Origin: Bythopirellula sp. | Lineage (GTDB): Bacteria; Planctomycetota; Planctomycetia; Pirellulales; Lacipirellulaceae | Reading direction: 5' to 3' | Assembly: GCA_028285205.1 (NCBI GenBank) | Contig: JANQQA010000143.1 | Location: 1-64,000 of the forward strand | Length of the DNA stretch: 64,000 nt | Shown: positions 53,018-61,751 of the stretch, piece after piece | How positions within the stretch are numbered: the stretch's first letter is position 1 | Layout of the letters: each line of letters begins with the position of its first letter | Program-made: the position numbers and the translations under genes | Notes under the pieces: model-generated | Told to the model about the DNA's origin: nothing | The model's input: only the letters and a program-made list of their open reading frames with translations | The model's database searches: none

Positions 53018-53952
53018 GAAGAATCTACCAGATACAAGAAGACATCAACAAAACCAACGCTCTGATTTCAGAGTGGGAACGGCATCTTGCATCTGACAGC
53101 GCACCTAGCTCCATTGCTCTGAATGTAAGGTCACTGCAGAAAAAATGTGAGCTACTTGAGGCGGAGCTATTGGCCACCGCTGCAGAGATTGGCGTCGACG
53201 TTTGTTCCTATCGCATCTTCACGCTGGACGACTCACAGCCTGATATTGCGCCAGTGTCCGGTGCTCTCAAGACCTTTCAGTCCGCCTTCACGACCATCTA
53301 CGATGCCCTGACGGATCGGCCCAAAGAACGAGCAAGCTTCCGGGCTGACACGGTGCAGGCAACTGCATTACAGTTTGGCTACTCCTTTACAGGATCGGCG
53401 GGATTTGTCTTAACAGTTAACGACGAACGACTGCTGTTTGACGACTTGGAAACCGACCTAGAAGCAGCGATTCAAACGCTGTTTGAGATTGTTGCATCTA
53501 CGCAGCCAGAAAACATTGGCAACTTTGTTCCGAAAGTAGGGCACGCCGGGATCAGAGCGGTGCAAAGCTGGGTTAAGTCGCACACTGCAGCAGGCCTAGG
53601 GGCAGACATTGAGTGGCATCGCAAGAACCGAATAAGCGCTAAGCTGTTTAAACAATACAAAGAATGGCGGCAGCTGGAGAATGCGATCGACGAGACCGGC
53701 GAGACCTTTATCGACCACATTACGGTTGAAGGGGAGCTTGTAGCAGCGAACCTCCGAAATCGCACATTTATCATGCAATTCCAGGACTCCGAAGATATCA
53801 AGGGGAGCTTCGACGACGCAATTGGCGAATCTCATCACGCTATACTGCCAAAGTACTATCGAGCTGAACTGGAGAAAACCACACAGGTGCATTATTCTCT
53901 CCAGGAAAATGAAGTTTCTTATAGGCTGCTGCGACTCGAGGAGCTGGAATAA
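53014..53952 (+). CDS. Unknown protein coupled to the DUF6932 gene
   Basis: A 312-residue soluble protein. Residues about 1-60 form a charged coiled-coil (INKTNALISEWERHLA, LQKKCELLEAELLATAAEIG); the rest is mixed alpha/beta with no recognised catalytic motif. A HEPN RxxxxH motif was looked for and not found. The ATGA overlap implies fixed stoichiometry with the nucleotidyltransferase-fold protein. It could be the antitoxin, effector or adaptor of that module. Confidence 0.55.
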   Translation: MRRIYQIQEDINKTNALISEWERHLASDSAPSSIALNVRSLQKKCELLEAELLATAAEIGVDVCSYRIFTLDDSQPDIAPVSGALKTFQSAFTTIYDALTDRPKERASFRADTVQATALQFGYSFTGSAGFVLTVNDERLLFDDLETDLEAAIQTLFEIVASTQPENIGNFVPKVGHAGIRAVQSWVKSHTAAGLGADIEWHRKNRISAKLFKQYKEWRQLENAIDETGETFIDHITVEGELVAANLRNRTFIMQFQDSEDIKGSFDDAIGESHHAILPKYYRAELEKTTQVHYSLQENEVSYRLLRLEELE

Positions 53953-53969
53953 CAGCCCACGGCCTCCCA

Positions 53970-54080
53970 ATGCTCGACCTCCCCGACATCCCCGAATGGC
54001 TCGTCCCCTGGCTCTACGCCCTGCTGCTGGCGGCGCTGGCTTGGGGGTATGTGGATGATGGTGGGATTTTCGGCTGGTAA
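53970..54080 (+). CDS. Possible small membrane peptide
   Basis: A 36-residue frame, MLDLPDIPEWLVPWLYALLL..., with a single hydrophobic segment in the middle and an acidic start. It begins 17 bases after the DUF6932-partner stop. RBS is unclear. It could be a phage holin-like or uncharacterised micropeptide; alternatively a chance frame. Confidence 0.35.
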   Translation: MLDLPDIPEWLVPWLYALLLAALAWGYVDDGGIFGW

Positions 54081-54091
54081 CACGCTCTATT

Positions 54092-54109
54092 CCTGTTCGC
54101 CTGAACAGG
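54092..54109. terminator. Hairpin after the DUF6932 module
   Basis: CCTGTTC and GAACAGG form a perfect 7-bp stem around GCCT. There is no T tract, so a terminator role is uncertain. Confidence 0.35.
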
Positions 54110-54174
54110 TTGCTGCCTAGGGGATTTCTGCCTCTATTGTATGGTGGCTTAGCTTTTCTATCGGGGGCACCTCT

Positions 54175-54714
54175 ATGTTGCGTTTTTCTTGCTGCTTCTT
54201 ACTTGCGCTCATCACGTCAACCTGCCACGCTACGATCGTAGTGCCTGCAATCACCTACGACGGCGGGACGCCCAACAGGCCTAGTTCAATCACGGGTTTG
54301 ACGTTTGCCAACGGAGTTTTTAATGCACACTTTGATTATGACATCGTTTTCGGTAACACTCTGATCGACCAATCCTCCGTCACAGGAAGCAGCGACGCCG
54401 TTGTGGGAGCAGCCCTCCGCGACCTTTTGAATGGATCTCCAGAGGACAGCAATGACACGGTGGCGTTTATCAGCGTTACCTCAACCGCCGCCGTCGGCAA
54501 CCCGAATCTATATGAGGGTGGGGCGATTGCAACTCTTTCCTTCGGCCCCGGCCAATGGTTGTTTATTTCGAGCGGAATTGCGTCAAAAGTCTTGGACCCC
54601 GAAACCGCATTGGTGACCTTCGTTGCGGTTCCAGAGGCTAGCGGCTTCTTGTGTTTGGGGCTGGTATCAATGGTAGTGGCGAGTACTTCGTTGCGAAGTC
54701 GCAGTAGGCGCTAA
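54175..54714 (+). CDS. PEP-CTERM sorting domain protein carried by the prophage
   Basis: A 179-residue exported protein. Residues 1-19 form a signal peptide (LRFSCCFLLALITSTCHA). The middle is beta-rich with no known catalytic motif. The end VPEASGFLCLGLVSMVVAST followed by LRSRSRR has the PEP-CTERM layout, with PEA in place of PEP. It needs the host exosortase machinery to be processed. It lies convergent with the late structural operon, a usual place for a moron gene. It might alter the host surface. Acquired host gene or phage-adapted copy cannot be distinguished. Confidence 0.7.
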   Translation: MLRFSCCFLLALITSTCHATIVVPAITYDGGTPNRPSSITGLTFANGVFNAHFDYDIVFGNTLIDQSSVTGSSDAVVGAALRDLLNGSPEDSNDTVAFISVTSTAAVGNPNLYEGGAIATLSFGPGQWLFISSGIASKVLDPETALVTFVAVPEASGFLCLGLVSMVVASTSLRSRSRR

Positions 54715-54743
54715 GAGCTGACGTAGTGGCCTGCTGGGTGAAT

Positions 54744-55799
54744 CTACAGAATCACCGTCACATCATGCTCTGGCGGGCAATTCAATTGAGTTGTGAAGCA
54801 GTTATCAAGCGGGTCGAGCGTACATAGCTCAGTTGAAGTGGTGACAGGCTGAAGGTCGATCGAACCGGAGCAATGCACGTTCGCACACGTCTGCTCTCGC
54901 CGCCAGATCATCGTTGATTGACCCGCCGGGTTCACAGGAAACGACACAACCGCCTCGAGCCCGATGCCCGGTGTAACTGAGTGCGTGACCTCAAGGCGAA
55001 TTTTGCGGCCGGCCAACAAACAGCTATCGATTTCCTTAACCCAGACGGGTCTACACGCTACGACCGAATTCAGATCGAGTGAAAGCGTGTGCCCCATTCC
55101 GAACACGTCTTGGCACTGGCAGCTTTGAAAACCGGCGAACAAGTCTGGTAGGACTAGTGTCACCTCGTCTGGGATGTCACCAGGGCAAGCCCAGCCACCG
55201 AACGGGTTGGTTTCTTGAGCTAGACACGCCACGCAATCGCCTGCAAAGATCGTTACGCCAGACGTGATCGGCGTGCCGATATCACAAGTCGTTTTTGCCT
55301 GCACGGTGTAGCAGCGGCCGTTGTACTCGACTACGCTGCCAACGTCACCGTCGTCGATCCCTGTTGCCAGCCCTGCAAACACTGTCGGCGGAACGGTGCT
55401 CCCGCAACCGCTACAACTTCCGCTGCCTGGTTCGCACGGTACGAGCGGATAACAATCCTCCGTGTTTCCGCCGCCACAATCGCAGTCCTCACACCCAGTG
55501 CCTTCGCAGTTGTCTATCGGGTCACCAGGCGGCGTTGTCAGACCGGTACAGTCTTGGTTGATCGCGGTGATTTCGTAGCACTGGTCAGAGTTGCCCACCA
55601 CGTCGCCAGGGTTGGCCGGGTTGGTGAGTTGATCGCAGGGAATGCCATAGTTGGTTGTGTCGCCAGTATCGCAACTCTTGAGCGCGTAGCAGTTCCCTGT
55701 ATTGCAGTAGCAGCAACACGATTCGGCATAGATCAGAGACCCGTCGGGATTCCTGAGTATCGCGCCCGTGGTGGGGTCTCTAAACAGTGTCTTGGCCAT
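54744..55799 (-). CDS. Cysteine-rich phage protein, probably structural
   Basis: A 351-residue protein with about 31 Cys, including dense clusters near the N-terminus (SCCCYC) and EDCDCGGG. GAGG precedes the ATG at 55799. The last third is beta-rich with few Cys. It lacks a signal peptide. Disulfide- or metal-stabilised virion proteins are known in phages, which supports but does not prove a structural role. It is the last gene of the late minus-strand cluster and overlaps the preceding frame by 20 bases. The start lies within the end of the Zn-ribbon gene. Confidence 0.6.
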   Translation of the reverse strand: MAKTLFRDPTTGAILRNPDGSLIYAESCCCYCNTGNCYALKSCDTGDTTNYGIPCDQLTNPANPGDVVGNSDQCYEITAINQDCTGLTTPPGDPIDNCEGTGCEDCDCGGGNTEDCYPLVPCEPGSGSCSGCGSTVPPTVFAGLATGIDDGDVGSVVEYNGRCYTVQAKTTCDIGTPITSGVTIFAGDCVACLAQETNPFGGWACPGDIPDEVTLVLPDLFAGFQSCQCQDVFGMGHTLSLDLNSVVACRPVWVKEIDSCLLAGRKIRLEVTHSVTPGIGLEAVVSFPVNPAGQSTMIWRREQTCANVHCSGSIDLQPVTTSTELCTLDPLDNCFTTQLNCPPEHDVTVIL

Positions 55800-56199
55800 C
55801 GACCTCGCCCCACTTTCCGATCGGGCACTGCTGGTCGGCCCAACGCAGTTTATTGGTTCCTTGGTAGTGCGAGTTGGCCAGCACGCAACCGCAACCCAGA
55901 TCGAGGCATTTGCCCAGCTCGATTACGGTGCCGTCGGTCAGTTGGCGGTTGCTGCGGAACTCGAACGACTCGCACGCCTGGCAAATGGCAAAACGGGCGT
56001 CAACGTCCGCGTCGCTGGCCGTCGGGCTGCCCTTGGCTTTGTGCTTGACCGTTGCAACGGCAAAGTTCTTCGCTCGTCGCGGCAGCGAGGGACCCGGATC
56101 GTTTTTGGCGTAGGGAATGCGCGTCTCGACCTTGGTGCCATCGGGTAGCGTCTCGATGCACTCGACGTAATCTTTTAGTGGGCGGCAGTCTTTGCTCAT
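55780..56199 (-). CDS. Small protein with a Cys4-type zinc-ribbon-like segment
   Basis: A 139-residue protein with CQAC (about residue 74) and CLDLGCGC (about residue 98), spaced as for a zinc-binding ribbon, and an N-terminal CRPLKDYVEC. It is in the late operon between the collagen-like protein and the Cys-rich protein, whose start it overlaps by 20 bases. The family is not recognised. A virion assembly or tail-completion role is plausible but unproven. Confidence 0.5.
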   Translation of the reverse strand: MSKDCRPLKDYVECIETLPDGTKVETRIPYAKNDPGPSLPRRAKNFAVATVKHKAKGSPTASDADVDARFAICQACESFEFRSNRQLTDGTVIELGKCLDLGCGCVLANSHYQGTNKLRWADQQCPIGKWGEVDGQDTV

Positions 56200-56201
56200 A
56201 T

Positions 56202-58283
56202 CTACGTCGGCTCGATGCAGTCCCCGAGTTCTTTAACGTCTTCAGTAGTGACGGTGCAACTATCCCAAGCACGCTTGTCGAAGACCAGCGTTGCATTGCT
56301 GCCATTGGTTTGAATCCAAACGCGGGTGACGACATCGGTTGTGCAGTAGGTGACGAAGTTGAAGTTCTCGTTGAACTCTTCGTGAATCCAAATCTGCATA
56401 ACGTCTGCGTTGAATCCGGGTCCGCCTCGGAAGTCCTTATCGGAGATCACCAAGTACACGTCGTTTGGCACTGAGGGCGGGTCGGCAGGAATCAGCTTGT
56501 ACATGCTGATCGCAAGTGGCACCGCGGCAGAGCCAACGATCGCAGTTGGTACGCTGCTAACGATGTCGACCGTTTGTGCCGTTTTCGCGCCGGTGGTATC
56601 ACACAAGATACCTTGGCCGGTTCCATAGACGACACCGCCACTATTGACGGTCGCGGCGCTAATAGTGCTGTTGACCCACACGGTACGGATATCGCCGCCG
56701 AAGCTCGCAATCGTTTCTTCGTGATCGGTGCACCCCGCGCCTCCGTCGTATTCTCGATTGAGTTTTAACAACCCATCTTCAACGAACACATCGGTAACGG
56801 GCCACTCGCATTGATTCTGCCACTTAACGCCGCCGCCGATGTTCGCCAGATACTGGTGTGCGCTACCGCCTGGGTCGAATCCGTCGATGCCCTTGAGCCA
56901 CGGAACCAGATTGCGAGAAGAAACTAGTCGCCATTGCCTAGCGAACGTGGTGCTGATGCTGCGATCAAAGAACGCCATCACCTTGTCACCGTTGTCGACA
57001 CGCACAGCCACGTCTGTCGTCGGCTGGATTGTGCCGACGGTTAGTTCGGTGCCCTGCAGCGTTGTTAGGCTTCCAACGGTACAATCGCCCGTGCCAACGA
57101 GTGTTGATGTTGCAGTCCCGATCACGCACCGAAAGTCCTTGGACGGACTGATTAGCACATAAGGTCGACCGGCAGCGTGCACTTGCTGCATTGCTACCCA
57201 CCGCTCGCCGGCCTTGACGCCTGTGGCAACGCCTTGCTTGTTGGACACCACTACGCCAAACGTTGACGGACCAGATGGTGGAACGATGGTTGATTGGATC
57301 GGCAATCGTTCATGCCAGTTGCTGCCAAACGCTGACAGAAACGTCGCTCCGTAGTCACCTGTACTCGATACCGTTTCCAGCAACTCAACTTCAATCAGCG
57401 TTGCAAAGCTCTGCATTGAGTCGATCAAGACGCCTGGATAGCCAGAGTCGAGATAGTTGTTCGATATGATTGGTCCTGTGCCAATGAAGCCGCGCTGGTT
57501 CACGACCGTGTCATCGGGCTGGTCTGCCGATATGTAGGGGCCGAGGGCCTCAATGAACAGACCCGGATCGACAACAATCACGTCCGTATCGCTAGGCACA
57601 TTCTCCCAATAAGAATCTTGGTCAGCTGCATTGCCGTTGCCCGCTCCGCCAAGGTATTTCCAATACGTATCGGGGGCTGGGGTTTCCTGCGCTACGATCT
57701 CGTCTACGTTAATGTCGGTGCCCTCGATCAACGCTTTGCGGGCGGTCTCGTCAACCACGGTATCGACGGTGGTGATTGCTCCGGAGAATGGTGTCCCGTC
57801 AGCGTTCAGAATCTGGGCCATCTTCTCCGTGTCGCTAGGTGCCAAGTCTTCGGTCATCTCGAAGACAATGCCCGTTCCGCCGCTAACACCTGGTGCGCCA
57901 GGGTCGCCCTTCTCGCCTTTGGTATCACGGACTACAAGCCGATCGCCTTCGAGTGTAGCAACCAAGGGTTGCGGCTGGCTTGGGCTAGCACCCGTTGCCA
58001 ATGCGTTTGGGGAGAAGTTGTAGAGCGTCTCGGTGCGGGTTGTAGGTGTGTACTGTGGAGCGGTCCCACGTTGGCAGATCCTGACGGTGCCTGTTCCAGG
58101 AGTGACGACCGACGAAGTTGCGCTGCCGGCAGGAATTTCGGCTTCAGCGAGAACGATGGGCGCAGTATCGTCGTCCATACGACGCACCCGCTTTCCGCGA
58201 ACGGGATTGTGCGGGAGCAACATCTCAGTAGTTTTAACTGAACGCTTGATGCGCCTCGTCGCGTCGTCATTTGGTATCGGCAT
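56202..58283 (-). CDS. Large phage structural protein with collagen-like segment
   Basis: A 693-residue protein, probably a tail fibre or virion surface protein. After a basic N-terminus, GEKGDPGAPGVSGG (near residue 125) is a short collagen-like triple-repeat of the kind used to trimerise tail fibres. Long beta-rich segments follow. The ATG overlaps the previous stop by one base (TGATG), so translation is coupled. No enzymatic domain was recognised. Other possibilities are a baseplate or neck protein. Confidence 0.6.
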   Translation of the reverse strand: MPIPNDDATRRIKRSVKTTEMLLPHNPVRGKRVRRMDDDTAPIVLAEAEIPAGSATSSVVTPGTGTVRICQRGTAPQYTPTTRTETLYNFSPNALATGASPSQPQPLVATLEGDRLVVRDTKGEKGDPGAPGVSGGTGIVFEMTEDLAPSDTEKMAQILNADGTPFSGAITTVDTVVDETARKALIEGTDINVDEIVAQETPAPDTYWKYLGGAGNGNAADQDSYWENVPSDTDVIVVDPGLFIEALGPYISADQPDDTVVNQRGFIGTGPIISNNYLDSGYPGVLIDSMQSFATLIEVELLETVSSTGDYGATFLSAFGSNWHERLPIQSTIVPPSGPSTFGVVVSNKQGVATGVKAGERWVAMQQVHAAGRPYVLISPSKDFRCVIGTATSTLVGTGDCTVGSLTTLQGTELTVGTIQPTTDVAVRVDNGDKVMAFFDRSISTTFARQWRLVSSRNLVPWLKGIDGFDPGGSAHQYLANIGGGVKWQNQCEWPVTDVFVEDGLLKLNREYDGGAGCTDHEETIASFGGDIRTVWVNSTISAATVNSGGVVYGTGQGILCDTTGAKTAQTVDIVSSVPTAIVGSAAVPLAISMYKLIPADPPSVPNDVYLVISDKDFRGGPGFNADVMQIWIHEEFNENFNFVTYCTTDVVTRVWIQTNGSNATLVFDKRAWDSCTVTTEDVKELGDCIEPT

Positions 58284-59203
58284 CAGACACCCAGCCCAGA
58301 ATAGGCTACCTCTCGGCGAACCCTGAACTCACGGTAGTTTCCGACCGTGTTCTCCGGCAAACGACTGCCGTCAGGCTCAAGCAACACTGGCTCAGGTGTC
58401 GGCTTGCCGTTAAAGTCGACAGCGCGATCAGTCTTTCCAAAAGTCGGAGAACCAGGGTTAGTGTCCTTAACCTGGAACCCCTGGTTGAGATACTTCTTGT
58501 CCCACGGCTTATGACGGAACGTGATGCGAATCTGTACCCGGTAGTACGATGTGGCACCCTCGGTGATAAGCTGGCCAGACGGTATCGCATCAATCTTCGC
58601 ATGTCTTGCGGGCGCTCCGTAGAACACATCCGTGTTCGTTGAATAGCGATACTGGTTTTGCAGTGCCACTACCGCGGCGAGATCGGCAAGGTTTTTCGTC
58701 GCTACAAGTACATCGTAGAATCCCTGCTCTTCGGGGATGTCAGTGAACTCATGGCCGGCCGCGTTGAGTAGTGGATTGCCATCCTTGTCCTCCTCAATAA
58801 CTTCTGAGAACGGCTCGACTTCGGTGTGGTAGTCGATAGGCCGCGCAAGTGGATCAGTATTCGCTGCCCCTGATTGCTGCCCTTCGTCCAGGGGTTCATA
58901 CGTGCCTTCGGCCCACCATCGCGTTGGCTTTGTCGTTGGCTCCGGCTTGTAGAGCTGCAGGTTTCCCTTAAAGAAGGCGTAGGGGTCGGTTGCACCTTGA
59001 AAGCTGTAGGACGCCCATCGGGCGGGCAGTGGTGAAGCAAATCCCTGGTCGGTTGCCTGCGCAGCGATGGCGACCAGTGGCGCTGGCATCAATTGGTCAT
59101 CAGTATCGATCTCCCATCGCATGGCGTAGGTAGACCGCCCGCGATGATCGGTTGTCATCCGATAGTGAAAGTCTTGCGGATTCTTAACTTCAGTGACTGC
59201 CAT
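58283..59203 (-). CDS. Phage protein of unknown function
   Basis: A 306-residue protein directly after the large terminase with a one-base stop/start overlap (TAATG). It is mixed alpha/beta with many aromatic residues and no recognised domain. In a typical packaging cluster the portal would be expected here, but the portal signature was not seen and the length is too short. It may be an assembly, neck or tail protein. Confidence 0.5.
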   Translation of the reverse strand: MAVTEVKNPQDFHYRMTTDHRGRSTYAMRWEIDTDDQLMPAPLVAIAAQATDQGFASPLPARWASYSFQGATDPYAFFKGNLQLYKPEPTTKPTRWWAEGTYEPLDEGQQSGAANTDPLARPIDYHTEVEPFSEVIEEDKDGNPLLNAAGHEFTDIPEEQGFYDVLVATKNLADLAAVVALQNQYRYSTNTDVFYGAPARHAKIDAIPSGQLITEGATSYYRVQIRITFRHKPWDKKYLNQGFQVKDTNPGSPTFGKTDRAVDFNGKPTPEPVLLEPDGSRLPENTVGNYREFRVRREVAYSGLGV

Positions 59204-60867
59204 TACCCGATTGCAAACTCCGGTATTGGATTGTCGATGATCTCTTGCAAGCCCGCTCCGATGCCTTGTAGTTCACGCAACTGAGCCCGGTTGAGACGTT
59301 CGATCGTGTCGCCTTGGCTGCCGGGCAAGTTCTTCCGAGCGGATGCAAACGCTTCGGCGCTTCCGGCCTCCAGGGCCGATAGTGGCTGGCGGAACGGAGG
59401 GGCGAGATTTGGAACTCCCTGTCCATCGGCAAACGCTTGCCCCTGAGCAATGGCCAACCGTCGCTGCAATGCAACGCGCTCGCAGCCGAGGTCGTCCTCA
59501 AGGATCTCGGCAGTCTCAACTGCGTAGGTTTCGTCATAGCTAAGCGTCTGCACATCGGTGTGTCCAAACTCTGCAACGATGTCGCGTCGGACTTGGGGGA
59601 AGTCGATCTTCGGGCCTTCGATAATCCGCAAGTGGCCATCGTGTGCCCACTGCTCGTAATCAATCTCACTGCCCCAGCGATCAACCGCGGCACGTGTGAT
59701 CCACAGTAGCGGAAACTGGTAGTAGTATTTGGCTTCTTCGTGCTCTGGATCTTCGCTGTAGTCTTCTCGCCCTTCCGGAACGATGAGAACAGCGCCCGTC
59801 ATGTCACGCGAGAGGCTCATATCCAATCCAAGGTAAGATGATGCGCCTGCAAAATCGCTAAGCTTCTTGTCGTGAACAGCATTCGACCAGGCAGTCGAGT
59901 CAAGCCACGGTGACGACGATGAGCCCCAAATGTTGAAGCGATACATCTTGAACCGAGCCCAAGAGGCTGGTGTCTTGCGGGCCGCATGTAGCTCTCTCTC
60001 GAAAACCTCAGGGTTGATAATGTGCCCCAGACTAGGATTGGCACGATTCCACATCTTGGGGTTGAGAAGCTGCCGATCAGTTGCATTCTGCGGAGCTGCG
60101 TACGCCTGGTGAAGGAACGTAATGTCCTTTTCCTTGCCATCGTTTACCTTATCGCCGTAGTCCCATTGCTGTTTGCCCCAGCCGTACTTGTTCTTGCCGG
60201 CCGTTGAGACCATCAGCTCAATCGCTTCGTCGCGACTGGCTCCCATGAACTCGAGCACGCCCGCTAGTCGACTATCGACAACGTGGCCCTCATCAATGAT
60301 CGCATTCCCATTGAGGCCCTCTTGCGAGTCGATGTTGTCGCCAGCGATTACTCCGTACCAACTATCGGAGGGGATATGGGTGATTCGCTTGCTTGTCTTG
60401 TTGATCACACACTCTGCCGTCAGCTCTGGGGACTGCTCGACCATCTTGATTGCATGAGCGTGGACAATCGCCGCTTGGCCGCCGTCCTTAGCTGCGGAGT
60501 ATGTCTTGCCACCGATCTCACCGTCCGCCACGGTCAAGTACATCCCAACCATTGCAGCAATCGGTGACTTGCCGTTTTTCTTGGGGACCCACAAACGAGC
60601 ACGCTTAAACCGTCGAATCCAGCAGCCAAGGAAGTCCGACCAGATCACCCACGAGAATAGCCGCATGAAGAAATCAACTTCCCAATCCATGAGTTCGACT
60701 AGCTTTCCAGCCCATCGCGTGCCCTCATACAGTCGGAAGTTGCCTTGGACAGTATCAATCATGTGCTGCCCCCGTGCTCGATCGAACCGCGCACCCTGAG
60801 CGACCGCCAGCTCATCGGCTGCGTTTCGAATCCACTTCTTCGGTACTTGCTTCGGAGGTTCAACCAC
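59203..60867 (-). CDS. terL: Phage terminase large subunit
   Basis: A 554-residue DNA-packaging ATPase/nuclease. The GTG at 60867 is preferred; AAGGA in the terS coding end precedes it, and it overlaps terS by eight bases. Walker A is PKKNGKS (95-101), and AIIDEGH near residue 190 fits Walker B. The C-terminal half has an RNase H-like nuclease beginning YLGLDMSLSRDMTGAV near 345, with further acidic residues later. It most resembles the Terminase_1/YmfN branch. It is flanked by terS and HNH, the arrangement of cos-type or HK97-like packaging modules. Confidence 0.9.
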   Translation of the reverse strand: MVEPPKQVPKKWIRNAADELAVAQGARFDRARGQHMIDTVQGNFRLYEGTRWAGKLVELMDWEVDFFMRLFSWVIWSDFLGCWIRRFKRARLWVPKKNGKSPIAAMVGMYLTVADGEIGGKTYSAAKDGGQAAIVHAHAIKMVEQSPELTAECVINKTSKRITHIPSDSWYGVIAGDNIDSQEGLNGNAIIDEGHVVDSRLAGVLEFMGASRDEAIELMVSTAGKNKYGWGKQQWDYGDKVNDGKEKDITFLHQAYAAPQNATDRQLLNPKMWNRANPSLGHIINPEVFERELHAARKTPASWARFKMYRFNIWGSSSSPWLDSTAWSNAVHDKKLSDFAGASSYLGLDMSLSRDMTGAVLIVPEGREDYSEDPEHEEAKYYYQFPLLWITRAAVDRWGSEIDYEQWAHDGHLRIIEGPKIDFPQVRRDIVAEFGHTDVQTLSYDETYAVETAEILEDDLGCERVALQRRLAIAQGQAFADGQGVPNLAPPFRQPLSALEAGSAEAFASARKNLPGSQGDTIERLNRAQLRELQGIGAGLQEIIDNPIPEFAIG

Positions 60868-61303
60868 GTTTCCTTGGTGCGATACCTGGGGCTTTCGGCT
60901 TCTCGATCTTCAAACGACTTCGATCGCTCGGATTCCATCCAAACCGAGCTGCTGCCTGTTCGAACTTCGCCCAGTAGTTGGTCACAGCGATTCGAGCATC
61001 CTTGTCTGTTGGGTCATTCAATGCGATCTGGTAGGACATCACGTACAAACCCCAGAGTTCGCAGGCGGAACGAAGGAGCGGACCATCAACCTTCGTCGCC
61101 AATCCGGCATCAATCGTTGCCTGCACTTCGTCGTCCCAGAGCTTGGATGCGTATGGGCATTCGAATTCCGGCTTCGTGAGCGTTGGATCAATCTCTGGCT
61201 GTGCGTCCTGCGGTCCATGCCGATCATTCCGATGCGTCCCCTGCGCAATGTGCAGGACGGTCGGCTTGGGCTTTCTGCCTGATCTGCCTTTCTTTCCTGC
61301 CAT
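60860..61303 (-). CDS. terS: Phage terminase small subunit, P27 family
   Basis: A 147-residue DNA-recognition subunit of the packaging machine. The basic N-terminus GKKGRSGRKPKPTVLHIAQG is the usual start of P27-type small terminases, followed by ECPYASKLWDDEVQATI and a final basic region. GAGAG precedes the ATG at 61303. It overlaps terL by eight bases. Confidence 0.85.
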   Translation of the reverse strand: MAGKKGRSGRKPKPTVLHIAQGTHRNDRHGPQDAQPEIDPTLTKPEFECPYASKLWDDEVQATIDAGLATKVDGPLLRSACELWGLYVMSYQIALNDPTDKDARIAVTNYWAKFEQAAARFGWNPSDRSRLKIEKPKAPGIAPRKRG

Positions 61304-61403
61304 CTCTCAAACTTCCATTTTCTGCCTAAAAAAGTGCGCGCCTTGGCAAGCGGCTAACGAGCCGCTGCATTCTTCAAACTTGACCGCCCCCCCGTCGCCT
61401 GTC

Positions 61404-61751
61404 TCATTTTGCAACACCTTGCGCCATCTCCTTCGCCGTCTTGCGGTTGTGACAGCTCTCGCAAAGTCCTTGTGTGTTGTCGATGTCGAGTTCTAGCTCT
61501 GGGTGTGTTGCTCTTGGTTTGATGTGATCAATTGCGAATGTCGGTTTGGTTCGCCCTTCCTTAAGGCACAGTTCACAACAAGGGCTGAGCTGTCTTCGCA
61601 TGTCCCTGATGGTGATCCAATCTCTACTGCTGTAGAACGGATCGCCTGGTCTGTTCTTGCTTTCCCTTGCCTTGTGCTCATCACATCGGCCTTGCCTCGT
61701 CATCTTGTTGCAACCAACGTGATTGCACTTCCGAAGCGGCAGCTTGTTCAT
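61404..61751 (-). CDS. HNH endonuclease
   Basis: A 115-residue nuclease with CCELC, then AIDHIKP (the first His), DNTQGLCESCHNRKTAKE (the final His and zinc Cys pair). The CxxC pairs bind a structural zinc. In HK97-type phages an HNH protein encoded beside the terminase takes part in cos cleavage during packaging, which fits its place just before terS. It overlaps the upstream gene by four bases (ATGA). Homing endonuclease activity is an alternative. Confidence 0.85.
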   Translation of the reverse strand: MNKLPLRKCNHVGCNKMTRQGRCDEHKARESKNRPGDPFYSSRDWITIRDMRRQLSPCCELCLKEGRTKPTFAIDHIKPRATHPELELDIDNTQGLCESCHNRKTAKEMAQGVAK

